Positions 23,085 to 31,513 are shown, counted from the stretch's first letter. The stretch: DNA of 64,000 nucleotides from Kushneria aurantia DSM 21353 (GCF_000382245.1 NZ_KB907876.1:30936-94935), one strand, 5' to 3'. Program-made: numbers and translations. The notes: generated by a model not told the origin, from the letters alone.

Positions 23085-24055
23085 TGCGCACCCTCAAACG
23101 CTACAGCCGTAGCTGGCTGCTCGACCGCCCCTTCGTCATCGCCCGCAGCCGCAGTACCGAAATCGAAGTCGTCCGCGTCGAACTGCATCAGGACGGCATG
23201 GTGGGCGTCGGCGAGAGCAAGCCGACATCGCGCTACGGTCACTCGATCGAATCGATTCTGGCCGAGATCGACGACATTACTGCCGAGATCGAGGGCGGAC
23301 TCGACCGTCAGCAGCTGCTCGAGGCCCTGCCGGCCGGGCCTGCGCGCAACGCGCTCGACTGCGCCCTGTGGTCGCTGGAGTGCGCTCTGGAAGGCACAAC
23401 GCCCACCGCACGGCTGGGACCAGTGCCGGGTAGCGCCATCGTCACCGCCCATACCATCTCGATTGCCACCCCCGAGGAGATGGCCGACGCGACGCGACGC
23501 GAACTGGCCGGCGGCGCACGACTGCTCAAGATCAAGCTCGACGACGACCGGGTCATCGAACGTATGCAGGCAGTGCGCGCGGCGGCGCCCGAGGCAAGGC
23601 TGATTATCGACGCCAACGAGGCCTGGCCGGCATCGCAACTCGAGGCCTGGTGTCACGCCCTGGCCGAGCTGGGCGTGGAGATGATCGAACAACCGCTGCC
23701 CGCCGGCGAGGATGCAGCGCTTGCGACCTTTGCTCACCCGGTACCGATCTGCGCCGACGAGAGCTGCCACACGCGCGACGATATCGAAGCGCTCGGGGAT
23801 CGCTACGACATGGTCAATATCAAGCTCGACAAGAGCGGTGGGCTGACCGAGGCGCTGGCCATGGCAGCGCTGGCCGCCGAGTGCGACATGGCCATCATGG
23901 TGGGCTGTATGCTGGGCACCTCGATGGCGATGCGCGCCGCTCTGCCGGTAGCCGCGTACGCCTCGATCGTCGACCTGGACGGCCCTATCTGGCTGGCCGA
24001 GGATGACGAGCCGGCGCTCGACTACAGCGACGGCACCGTTCGCGAGACGACCTGA
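23084..24055 (+). CDS. dgcA: N-acetyl-D-glutamate racemase DgcA (enolase superfamily)
   Basis: A 323-residue enolase-superfamily enzyme of the dipeptide-epimerase-like branch. It should convert N-acetyl-D-glutamate to N-acetyl-L-glutamate, which can then be deacetylated or enter arginine synthesis. The barrel supplies Lys149/Lys151 (KIK), metal ligands Asp176, Glu202 and Asp225 (CADES), and the second general base Lys247 in NIKLDKSGG. Its ATG overlaps the dgcN stop codon. Taken alone it could be read as an L-Ala-D/L-Glu epimerase; adjacency to dgcN is what supports DgcA. Confidence 0.88.
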   Translation: MRTLKRYSRSWLLDRPFVIARSRSTEIEVVRVELHQDGMVGVGESKPTSRYGHSIESILAEIDDITAEIEGGLDRQQLLEALPAGPARNALDCALWSLECALEGTTPTARLGPVPGSAIVTAHTISIATPEEMADATRRELAGGARLLKIKLDDDRVIERMQAVRAAAPEARLIIDANEAWPASQLEAWCHALAELGVEMIEQPLPAGEDAALATFAHPVPICADESCHTRDDIEALGDRYDMVNIKLDKSGGLTEALAMAALAAECDMAIMVGCMLGTSMAMRAALPVAAYASIVDLDGPIWLAEDDEPALDYSDGTVRETT

Positions 24056-24066
24056 CCGACGCTGCG

Positions 24067-24567
24067 CTATGCCGCAATCCACCCCCGCTCGATCAGCAGG
24101 GCGAGCGCCTGGCGCGAGTCGGGGGTGGCGTCCTCGACGGCCAGCGCCGCCTGCGGCGCCAGCCACTCGACGCTCTCCACTTCGCTGGCCTGCAGGTGCA
24201 GCGATTGCCCCTCGTAATGGGCCAGATAGACACTACCGAAGGCGTTCATGCCGTCAGCGAAACGCTGCTCGCCGCAGTACGTGAGCGGCAGCTTCAGCCC
24301 CAGCTCCTCGGCCAGTTCCCGCGCCGCCGCCTGATGAAAGCTCTCGCCGGCATCCACCACGCCGCCGGCGCACAGATCGCGATAGCCGGGAAAGATGTCC
24401 TTGATGGTCGTGCGCCGCTGCACGCAGAGCGCGCCCTCCGAATTCAGCACGAAGATATAGACGGCGCGGTGCCACATGCGTAGCCGCCGCATCTCGCAGC
24501 GTCGTGCAGTTCCGACCGGTTGGTTGCGGGTATTCACCAGCTGAACGCGCACATTGGCAGGCATCAT
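24067..24567 (-). CDS. Nudix hydrolase, YfcD-like
   Basis: A 166-residue Nudix hydrolase with a full Nudix box from about 68 to 90 (GGVVDAGE ... RELAEELG), which binds divalent metal and cleaves X-linked nucleoside diphosphates. The N-terminal HRAVYIFVLN and the IFPGYRDLCAGG segment resemble E. coli YfcD and isopentenyl-diphosphate isomerase-like members. The start at 24567 is chosen because GGGAG lies 6 nt upstream. In-frame sequence extends 68 codons further up, but its third-position GC is lower and it is not family-like. The substrate is unknown. It converges with dgcA. Confidence 0.85.
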   Translation of the reverse strand: MMPANVRVQLVNTRNQPVGTARRCEMRRLRMWHRAVYIFVLNSEGALCVQRRTTIKDIFPGYRDLCAGGVVDAGESFHQAAARELAEELGLKLPLTYCGEQRFADGMNAFGSVYLAHYEGQSLHLQASEVESVEWLAPQAALAVEDATPDSRQALALLIERGWIAA

Positions 24568-24933
24568 GACACTCTCCCTGTCGTGGAAAATACAGCCCGG
24601 GAGGTGAGCCACCCGGTGCCCATCGATAATCACGGCTACTGCCGATATTCGCTCAAGGTTTCGAGCGTCAGCGGATTCTCTCGCAGCGGCCTCGGGATAG
24701 CCGCCTGCAAAGCGGTAGAAGGCGCCACATTCATCGTACCAGACGGAGACCACCGGAAGGCTGTGCAACATTCATGGTCGCAATGGCAGGTCGACAGACG
24801 TATCGCGTCGATTATCGACAATATCCTTTTGGGTATACCATGACCGCCTGGCGCCGCGTTTTGCCTGTTTCGGCGTTCAGGATGTATTTCCTTTACCACC
24901 CGATCATTACGACAAGGCACAAGTCGGATAGAT
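24568..24933. other. Intergenic region between Nudix and SNF2 genes
   Basis: These 366 bp separate two divergent genes and should hold both promoters. I see no convincing gene. The open frame on the - strand has weaker third-position GC bias than its neighbours. No repeat or strong hairpin was found. Confidence 0.5.
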
Positions 24934-27900
24934 ATGGCGCATAACTTTGGACGTACCTGGTGGGGCCAGCAGTGGCTGGCGGCTTTTGATGGCATCGACC
25001 ACAGCAATCGGTTGCCACGGGGACGGCGTTACGCCAATAACGGCTCGGTACGCTCGATCCATATCGACAATGGCGCGACAAGCGCCCGCGTCAAGGGTTC
25101 GAGGTCCGCACCCTACAAGGTCCATATTGCCCTGCCGGCCTTTTCCGATGCCGAGCAGCGGACCGTGCTGGACACGGTAAAAGCCGACCCGGTGCTATTA
25201 TCGCGACTGCTCAACCGCCAGTTGCCGCCACAAGTATCAAGCCGGCTCGAAACGCAGCGGATTTGGCTGTTTCCGCGTTCGTGGCGCGATCTGAAGGCGA
25301 AATGCTCCTGTCCCGACGGCGCACTCCCCTGCAAACATATCGCGGCGGTGATCTATCTGATTGCCAATGAAATCGACAAGGATCCGTTTCTGGTCTTCAC
25401 CCTCCATGGTCTGGATCTGGTCGACAGACTGACGGCCCAAATGGCGCTGGCGCCCGCAACACTGTCGACGCTGCCGGTATTGTCGCAGGGTTGGTCGACA
25501 ACACCGTCCAACACTGACAACCAGCCGCCATCGATCGAAGCCCTTGGCGCTATCGACTGGTCTCATATCCCGCCGCTCGAATCGCGGATTTTTACGATCC
25601 TCTCGGCAGAGCCGCTGTTTCACGACAAGGACTTTCGCCAGATTCTGGCGGCCCAATACCAGCGCACGCGCCGCGCCGCTCGACGTTTCAACCAGGCGAC
25701 CACGACTGTCTGGCAGAAGTTCGAGAAGCTGACGGATCTGACGGCCATTATCGACGATAGTGGCCAACTGATCGAGATGCGTGCCAGCAATCGCCAGGGC
25801 GGCGAGGTCGTCCGCCACAGCCACCCGCCGAGTGCGCTGCAGGACCTGCTGGCCGGGCTGCACCTGCTGCCTGCCGAGCGCGAGCCACGACTCAGCCCCG
25901 GCGTGGCACTGTGGCGCATATTGCTGCGTTGCGCGCTCGGGTTGATCGAGCAGGGGGCATTCATACCGATGGTGGCGACCAATGTCCGGGAAGAGACGAT
26001 CATTGTCTGGCAGCCGGCACGTCTGGCCGAACCGGTCGAGACCCTGTTCGAGCAGCTGTGCGCACTGTGTCCGTCGGCATTGGTGCAGCAGCGCGCCAAC
26101 CCGCAGGGAGGCGGCAAAAACGATGCCTGTGCCGAAGCAGCAACACAGATCACCGCCGCACTGAACCTGCTGCTCGGCCTCTTTATCCGCATCGGCTTCC
26201 ATAGCAATGCCGAATCGCGCCGCGACGATCCGGTCCAACAGCTGTTTTTCAACGCCCGCCCGCTACGTTTCGAGACTTTCGAGACGCGCCGAACGCCGCA
26301 GTTGATCGCTCATTGGCTACGCCGCCTGACGCTGGGCGAGCGCGCCCATCGGCTGAGCCTGATGGTCGAGGAAGCCGACGATGACCGCCTGGCCGTGACC
26401 CTGGCGGTCGAGCATCAGGGCGGCTACCAACCCATCGCGAGCTGGCTTGCGGCTGATGAAAATCGCCTGGCCAGGGCCGATGTGCTGGCCGATCTGGCGG
26501 TGCTGGCGGACTATTTCCCGGATGTCGAAGAGCTGTATGCCGGCCAGCATGGTGCGGCAGCCGGCAACCGCGAGTTACGCTTCACGCTGGCAACCTTCAC
26601 GCCCATCATCCGTGATGTGCTGCCGGCGCTGCGCATGCTGGGCATCAATGTCATGTTGCCCAGAGCGCTGCAGCAGTTGGCCCGCCCACGGGCGAGCCTG
26701 TCGCTGTCGGCTTCGGACAGTGACAGCGCAGTAAGTTATCTCAATCTCGAACAACTGCTGGCGTTCGACTGGCAGGTAGCCATCGGTGACCAGCATGTCT
26801 CGATCGACGAATTCCGCCAACTCGTCGACAACGCCACAGGTCTGGTGCGGATCAGGGATCGCTACGTGATGATTGACGCGGGCGAGGTCCGCCAGTTGCT
26901 CGACAGACTGGAGACGCCGCCGGCCCAACTGTCGCGCGTCGAACTGCTGCAAGCCGGTCTGAGCGGCGAACTCGACGACGCTGAAGTCACCACGAACAGG
27001 GACGCCAGAGCGCTGTTCGATCAACTCATTCGGCCTCAATCGCCACCGCCGCTACCGACGACCCTCACCGCTCGCCTGCGGCCCTATCAGCAGCGTGGCT
27101 TCGAATGGCTGGCTGACAATGCCCGGCTGGGCTTTGGCGCCCTGCTGGCCGACGACATGGGGCTGGGCAAGACCCTGCAACTGATCGCACTGCTGGCCCA
27201 TCTCAAGGCGACGCAGCGTCTCGCCTCGGGCGCCCTGATCGTCGTGCCCACGCCGCTGTTGACCAACTGGCGCCACGAGTTCGAACGCTTCGCAGCGGAC
27301 CTGACAGTGCAGGTTTATCACGGGCCCGAGCGCCAACTGGCACGCCACGATCACGACGTTATCCTGACCAGCTACGGACTGGCGCGCACGGACGCCGGCA
27401 AGCTGGCCAAACCGGTCTGGACACTGGTCGCCATCGACGAGGCACAGAATATCAAAAACCCGGCGTCGGCCCAGGCCAAAGCGGTCAAACGTCTCAAGGC
27501 CTATACCCGCATCGCGCTCTCCGGCACACCGGTGGAAAACCGCCTGCGCGAATACTGGTCGGTGTTCGATTTTATCAATCCCGGGTATCTCGGTACCCAA
27601 AAGCGGTTTGCCAGGACGTTCGCCACGCCCATAGAGCGCGATCGCGATCAGGCCACGCTGGACAGGTTTCGCGCCATTACCGCGCCCTTCATCCTGCGCC
27701 GACTCAAGAGCGACACCTCGATCATCGCCGACCTGCCCGACAAGATCGAAGCCAACCGCTACTGCACGCTGAGCGCCGAACAGGCGTCGCTGTACCAGAG
27801 CAGCGTGGAGACGATCATGGCCAGCCTGGCCAGCAGCGAAGACGGCATCGAACGGCGCGGTATCATCTTTAAACTGCTCAACGCCCTCAAACAGATCTGC

Positions 27901-28473
27901 AACAGCCCGGCCCAGTTTGCCGGTCGCAAGACGGCGGATGTCGAGGGTTCCGGCAAGCTGGCGGCGCTCATCGGTATCATGCGCGAGGTCGACGCCGCCG
28001 ACGAAAAGGCACTGATTTTCACTCAGTACACCACCATGGGCGAGTTGCTCGGCACAGCACTACGCGATGAACTCGATCTCGAAGCCCCTTTCCTGCACGG
28101 CGGCCTCACCCGCAAGCAGCGCGACGACATGGTCGAGGCCTTCCAGGGCGACGCCGGCCCACGCGCCCTGATCGTCTCTCTCAAGGCCGGCGGTACCGGC
28201 CTCAATCTCACCGCCGCCAGCCAGGTGATCCATTACGACCTATGGTGGAATCCGGCGGTCGAAGCCCAGGCCACCGATCGCGCCTACCGGATTGGCCAGC
28301 GTCGCAATGTCACTGTCCACCGCCTGATTACCGAAAACACCTTTGAAGAGAAGATCGACGCCATGATCCGTTCCAAAAGAGAGCTGGCCGATCTGACTGT
28401 GGCCAGCGGTGAACAGTGGATTAGCGAGCTGTCCGACAGCGAACTGCGGGATCTGGTGGCGTATCAGCCGTGA
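24934..28473 (+). CDS. SWIM zinc-finger / SNF2-family DNA-dependent ATPase fusion
   Basis: A 1179-residue cytoplasmic protein. The N-terminus (FGRTWWGQQW) resembles SWIM proteins. A SWIM finger follows with Cys124, Cys126, Cys133 and His135 (CSCPDGALPCKH). A long middle region of about 560 residues has no recognisable catalytic motif. The C-terminal half is a SNF2/Swi2 motor: Walker A DDMGLGKT near 738-745, DEAQ near 835-838, and motif VI DRAYRIGQRR near 1113-1122. Such motors remodel protein-DNA complexes rather than unwind DNA; RapA is a relative. In actinobacteria the SWIM and SNF2 parts are usually adjacent separate genes. It is a single-gene unit. Confidence 0.88.
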   Translation: MAHNFGRTWWGQQWLAAFDGIDHSNRLPRGRRYANNGSVRSIHIDNGATSARVKGSRSAPYKVHIALPAFSDAEQRTVLDTVKADPVLLSRLLNRQLPPQVSSRLETQRIWLFPRSWRDLKAKCSCPDGALPCKHIAAVIYLIANEIDKDPFLVFTLHGLDLVDRLTAQMALAPATLSTLPVLSQGWSTTPSNTDNQPPSIEALGAIDWSHIPPLESRIFTILSAEPLFHDKDFRQILAAQYQRTRRAARRFNQATTTVWQKFEKLTDLTAIIDDSGQLIEMRASNRQGGEVVRHSHPPSALQDLLAGLHLLPAEREPRLSPGVALWRILLRCALGLIEQGAFIPMVATNVREETIIVWQPARLAEPVETLFEQLCALCPSALVQQRANPQGGGKNDACAEAATQITAALNLLLGLFIRIGFHSNAESRRDDPVQQLFFNARPLRFETFETRRTPQLIAHWLRRLTLGERAHRLSLMVEEADDDRLAVTLAVEHQGGYQPIASWLAADENRLARADVLADLAVLADYFPDVEELYAGQHGAAAGNRELRFTLATFTPIIRDVLPALRMLGINVMLPRALQQLARPRASLSLSASDSDSAVSYLNLEQLLAFDWQVAIGDQHVSIDEFRQLVDNATGLVRIRDRYVMIDAGEVRQLLDRLETPPAQLSRVELLQAGLSGELDDAEVTTNRDARALFDQLIRPQSPPPLPTTLTARLRPYQQRGFEWLADNARLGFGALLADDMGLGKTLQLIALLAHLKATQRLASGALIVVPTPLLTNWRHEFERFAADLTVQVYHGPERQLARHDHDVILTSYGLARTDAGKLAKPVWTLVAIDEAQNIKNPASAQAKAVKRLKAYTRIALSGTPVENRLREYWSVFDFINPGYLGTQKRFARTFATPIERDRDQATLDRFRAITAPFILRRLKSDTSIIADLPDKIEANRYCTLSAEQASLYQSSVETIMASLASSEDGIERRGIIFKLLNALKQICNSPAQFAGRKTADVEGSGKLAALIGIMREVDAADEKALIFTQYTTMGELLGTALRDELDLEAPFLHGGLTRKQRDDMVEAFQGDAGPRALIVSLKAGGTGLNLTAASQVIHYDLWWNPAVEAQATDRAYRIGQRRNVTVHRLITENTFEEKIDAMIRSKRELADLTVASGEQWISELSDSELRDLVAYQP

Positions 28474-28491
28474 ACCGAAACACCGCCAGAC

Positions 28492-28668
28492 TCAGGCCTT
28501 TTTGACGAATTCGGACTTGAGTTTCATGGCGCCAATGCCCTCGATTTTGCAGTCGCTATCATGATCGCCTTCGACGAGGCGGATGCTCCTGACCCTGGTG
28601 CCTATCTTGACGACCCGAGTCTAGGTGTATGGTGAACCGCATTGCGGACAGAGGGGAAGCTGGCTCAT
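28492..28668 (-). pseudogene. yjdM: phnA/yjdM remnant with internal deletion
   Basis: Read on the - strand from an ATG at 28668, the first 15 codons (MSQLPLCPQCGSPYT) match the zinc-ribbon start of PhnA/YjdM. A TAG stop at 28621-28623 comes next. In the same frame the sequence resumes as the family C-terminus, with [17 protein letters not shown] and then [12 protein letters not shown], ending in TGA. YjdM is about 111 residues, so some 50 middle residues, including the second zinc cysteine pair, are deleted at the TAG junction. Non-functional. Confidence 0.85.
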
Positions 28669-29060
28669 ATCGGTTTCCACGGTAAATAAAGGCGCAGGGT
28701 GACAAAATCCGCAGCATGATAATCGCAAACGGCACGCCATCCCGGCTCCAGCCTGTCCGGGGCAGGTGCGGAACATCATCTTGTGGAAGGACGCAGTAGT
28801 GGGACAGAGCAGCTTACCGGCATTACCACCCTTGTATAAAAAAAGGCTTCGCAAGCGAAGCCCGAAAGAAAGCCATCACGATGAAATGAAAGGAACAGCC
28901 GGACGGCTCGGCAAGCGACGAGCCCAACGTCCTGCTGTCTATCCATATTCTGCCAGCTGTAAAAGAATTGTCCAGTTTTCAGGGGCTATCGTGCTGATTT
29001 ATTTTACAATCACCCTGATAGAAATCGGGTCGTGCACAGCACCTGCTTTACTGTACATTA
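28669..29060. other. Gene-poor decayed region
   Basis: Apart from the - strand terminator at 28838-28862, no feature can be supported here. Base composition is clearly more AT-rich than the flanks, and all frames are interrupted by stops. It reads as decayed or foreign DNA beside the yjdM remnant and the MITE-like element. Confidence 0.5.
28838..28862 (-). terminator. Rho-independent terminator, no gene upstream
   Basis: On the - strand GGCTTCGC pairs with GCGAAGCC (8 bp, 2-nt loop, 28845-28862) and is followed by seven T residues (28838-28844). A - strand gene should end just above 28862, but none is present. Confidence 0.75.
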
Positions 29061-29220
29061 GGGAAGCGCTGAATAAATCGCCGAACAAGATGAAGGGCAA
29101 GGCGCACGGAACGCAGAAGACGAGACATAACATGGGGTTAGGCGAGTCTTCGACCGGGCTGGCGCACCAGTACCGCGCAACGTAGTCATTCGCTCGTGCA
29201 GGCATTTATGCAGTGGTTCC
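29061..29220. mobile_element. MITE-like element with imperfect terminal inverted repeats
   Basis: About 160 bp bounded by imperfect inverted repeats. The left end GGGAAGCGCTGAATAAAT (29061-29078) matches the reverse complement of the right end, GGAACCACTGCATAAAT (29204-29220), at 14 of 17 positions. The trinucleotide TTA flanks both sides (29058-29060 and 29221-29223), which fits the TNA target duplication of the IS1031 group of IS5-family elements. It has no plausible coding sequence, so it would need a transposase supplied in trans. Confidence 0.6.
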
Positions 29221-29372
29221 TTAGCTGTACTCCTGACAGCGTTATGGTCACAAACCCATCAGCCCCTCGAAAAGCACAGGCTGGCTGACTACGCTTTCAG
29301 ATTGATATGACCCGATTCGACATCGGCCGATGCCGCTGTCGCTGCGCTACCCACGTCAACGGAGGACCATCC

Positions 29373-29723
29373 ATGGGTATATTTTCTTCTTCCAACGAAC
29401 AAAAAGTGCGGCGCCGACTCAAGGACTACGAGTCGGAGCTGAACCGTCGCGGAGCGCAGGCACTGGCACGCTATGAGGACGAACTGGAGAGCAGCGGTCG
29501 ACGTATGCGCGACCGCGTGCGCAGCGCCGGCGACGACGTCAGTAAACACTGGAACCGTACCCGCGACCGCCTCGGCGACGAAGGTCAGCGCGCCTGGGCG
29601 ATGACGGAAGAGAGCGCACGCGATATTGATCGCCATGTGCATGAAAACGCCTGGGCCTACATCGGTGCCGGTGTGGCTGTCGGCGTGGTTGCCGGTGTGC
29701 TGCTGGGACGCGGCAAATTCTGA
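29373..29723 (+). CDS. YqjD/ElaB-like (DUF883) membrane-anchored protein
   Basis: A 116-residue protein of the DUF883 type: a long charged amphipathic helical region (about 10-90) followed by a single C-terminal membrane helix with the glycine-rich pattern GAGVAVGVVAGVLLGRG. In E. coli, ElaB and YqjD are inner-membrane proteins that bind ribosomes in stationary phase. The start at 29373 has GGAGGA 6 nt upstream; the in-frame sequence further up is Cys/Arg-rich and unlikely to be coding. Stress-related neighbours (UspA) fit the role, but function is inferred from the family. Confidence 0.85.
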   Translation: MGIFSSSNEQKVRRRLKDYESELNRRGAQALARYEDELESSGRRMRDRVRSAGDDVSKHWNRTRDRLGDEGQRAWAMTEESARDIDRHVHENAWAYIGAGVAVGVVAGVLLGRGKF

Positions 29724-29910
29724 CCTCCCCCGCACCAACCACTCATCCGCCGCCCCCGGGCGGCGGATAGCGCTCTGCCGCTATACAGGCACACTCGCAG
29801 CGACATCATGACTCTCCCACTCGGGCCACGGCCGAAGCTCGATGTTTTATACTGTTAGTGCAGGATACGAATACCTTTCAATCTGCCCGACAGAGAAGAG
29901 GAGACGTCTC

Positions 29911-30348
29911 ATGTATCGTTCAATGCTCGTTGCCATCGATGGTTCGGGTAACGCCAACAAGGCGCTGGAAGTCGCCCTGCAGCTGGCGCGTGGTTCCGGC
30001 GCAAAACTCTATCTGATACATGTGCCCTCGCATCTGCCCGCCGAGGATGCACTGGGGCGCCAGACCGGGGCCAGCAGTATCAACGAGACGCCGGAGAGCT
30101 TTCGCGAAGCCGGCCTGCAGATCGTCAACACCGCTATTGGGACACTTGATCTTGCCGGCATCGTCACCGAAACACTGATCGTCGACGGTAAACCCGCCGA
30201 GGCCATCCTGGATCAGGCCAGGCGACATGATGTCGACGCTATCGTCATGGGCCACCGCGGCCTCGGCCATGTGGCGGAAATGATGGGTGGCAGCGTATCG
30301 CGATATGTTAATCATCACGCCGCCTGTCGCGTCATTACGGTGAGCTGA
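29911..30348 (+). CDS. Universal stress protein UspA family
   Basis: A 145-residue single Usp domain. The ATP-binding pattern G-2x-G-9x-G-S is complete (GHRGLGHVAEMMGGS, near 115-129), so it belongs to the nucleotide-binding class. The N-terminal MLVAIDGSGNANKAL is typical. GAGGAG lies 6-7 nt before the ATG, and a TATACT hexamer about 60 bp upstream could be its -10 element. It converges with the 44-residue membrane protein gene. Confidence 0.92.
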   Translation: MYRSMLVAIDGSGNANKALEVALQLARGSGAKLYLIHVPSHLPAEDALGRQTGASSINETPESFREAGLQIVNTAIGTLDLAGIVTETLIVDGKPAEAILDQARRHDVDAIVMGHRGLGHVAEMMGGSVSRYVNHHAACRVITVS

Positions 30349-30375
30349 TCAACGTGGCCTCGAAAGGGGTCTGAC

Positions 30376-30510
30376 TCAATGGCGCTGGTGGCGTTCCTTC
30401 TGCCAGCGCCGGAAGGTCTTCCAGCCGATCATCACAATCAGCGGGAAGAACAGTAGCGTCAGAATGGCGCCGGAAGTGATAAAGAAAAACTGCAGCACAC
30501 CCTCGCTCAT
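30376..30510 (-). CDS. 44-residue single-pass membrane protein
   Basis: A very small protein: a short N-terminus (MSEGVLQFFF), one hydrophobic helix of about 20 residues (roughly 11-30), and a basic C-terminal tail (KTFRRWQKERHQRH), which predicts an N-out/C-in topology. GGAG sits 6 nt before the ATG, supporting real translation. It lies 46 bp downstream of the Crp/Fnr gene on the same strand and could be its target or operon partner. No family is recognised. Confidence 0.6.
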   Translation of the reverse strand: MSEGVLQFFFITSGAILTLLFFPLIVMIGWKTFRRWQKERHQRH

Positions 30511-30556
30511 GAATGACTCCACTTGATGAATCAGGAATGAATAACGGCCGGCCGGG

Positions 30557-31267
30557 CTACATGCGCAGATAACTGCCGTCGAAGTCGGCAAAACCGATCA
30601 GCCGGTCGAGATCGGGAATGGAGACCTGGTGGCGATCACGATAGACCAGCCCCTTCTCTCGCAGCTGGGTGAAGACCCGACTGACGTGTACCGGGGTCAA
30701 CCCCATGGTGTCCGCCAGCATTTGCTGTGAAAGGGGCAGACGGAAGTCCTTCTCGAGATCGGGGTTGGTGCGGGAGAGCCGGCTTCGCATTTCGCAGATG
30801 AAGTGGCTCAACCGTGTCTGGGCGCTGCGTCGACCGAGGTTGATCATGCGCTCGACCAGCATCGACTGCTGTGTTGCGGCAATGGAGAAAAAAGTGTGGG
30901 TCAGACGCGGCGAGTTTTCGAAGATGTCATCGAGATGGCGCAGCGGAAAGCGACACAGGGTGCATTCGGTGACGGTTTCGACATTGGCCTGATGCGTTCT
31001 GGCCGAGAACTCGCGTAGACCGATCACATCGCCGGGCAGAAAGATATCAAGAATCATGCGACTGCCATCTTCCAGCGTGTAGCTGCTGAATGCCCAGCCC
31101 TTGCTGAGTACCGCCATCTCCTCGGAGGGATCGCCCTCCTTCCACATCAACTTGCCGGCCGCCACCTTTTCGGGCGATTTTTCCAGCGCTGACAGTAAAT
31201 CGACCTCGAGCTGACCGAGCCTGGTGAAATACTGAAAATGCCGAACCATGCAGCTCTTATGCGCCAT
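30557..31267 (-). CDS. Crp/Fnr-family transcriptional regulator
   Basis: A 236-residue regulator with an N-terminal cyclic-nucleotide-binding-like beta barrel (about 30-140), a long dimerisation helix, and a C-terminal helix-turn-helix (MLADTMGLTPVHVSRVF near 186-202). The N-terminal cysteine cluster of FNR is absent, so it is not an iron-sulfur oxygen sensor of that type, and its ligand is unknown. Start is either 31267 or the ATG at 31249; neither has a strong Shine-Dalgarno. It neighbours stress genes, which it may control. Confidence 0.87.
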   Translation of the reverse strand: MAHKSCMVRHFQYFTRLGQLEVDLLSALEKSPEKVAAGKLMWKEGDPSEEMAVLSKGWAFSSYTLEDGSRMILDIFLPGDVIGLREFSARTHQANVETVTECTLCRFPLRHLDDIFENSPRLTHTFFSIAATQQSMLVERMINLGRRSAQTRLSHFICEMRSRLSRTNPDLEKDFRLPLSQQMLADTMGLTPVHVSRVFTQLREKGLVYRDRHQVSIPDLDRLIGFADFDGSYLRM

Positions 31268-31405
31268 TGGGACTGCCCCCGGAAATTTATATCAGTTATC
31301 AGGTCATATTATGCTGGCACCCTGATAGCCGGGGTCACAATCGCTGGCAACGAGCAGGAAAGCAAGCAGGACGTCAGTAGCGGGAACCGACGCTTTTCGA
31401 AGCGC

Positions 31406-31493
31406 TGGTGCCGGTGGTCGGACTCGAACCGACACGGAGTATTAGTCCGGCGGATTTTGAATCCGCTGCGTCTACCAATTTCGCCACACCGGC
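31406..31493 (-). tRNA. tRNA-Leu (anticodon CAA)
   Basis: The 88-nt - strand sequence folds as a class II tRNA. The acceptor GCCGGTG pairs with CACCGGC, followed by A and an encoded CCA. The anticodon stem GCGGA/TCCGC encloses the loop TTCAAAA, giving anticodon CAA for UUG codons. A variable arm and a T-arm with GGTTCGAGTCC are present. It sits next to queA, as in Pseudomonas. Confidence 0.95.
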
Positions 31494-31513
31494 CGGCGCC
31501 TGATGCGCCACGT

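Noticed and set aside
24571..24771. N-terminal extension of the Nudix protein
   Set aside because: The 67 extra codons have lower third-position GC than the gene body, and a good ribosome-binding site supports the inner ATG. I kept the shorter protein.
29058..29223. CRISPR-like or tandem repeats in the 28.5-29.4 kb gap
   Set aside because: No regularly spaced direct repeats occur; the only repeats are the two inverted ends of the MITE-like element.
31406..31493. tRNA-Leu as an integration site of a genomic island
   Set aside because: No integrase gene and no duplicated tRNA 3' end were seen on either side. The neighbouring queA-tgt order is the conserved ancestral one.
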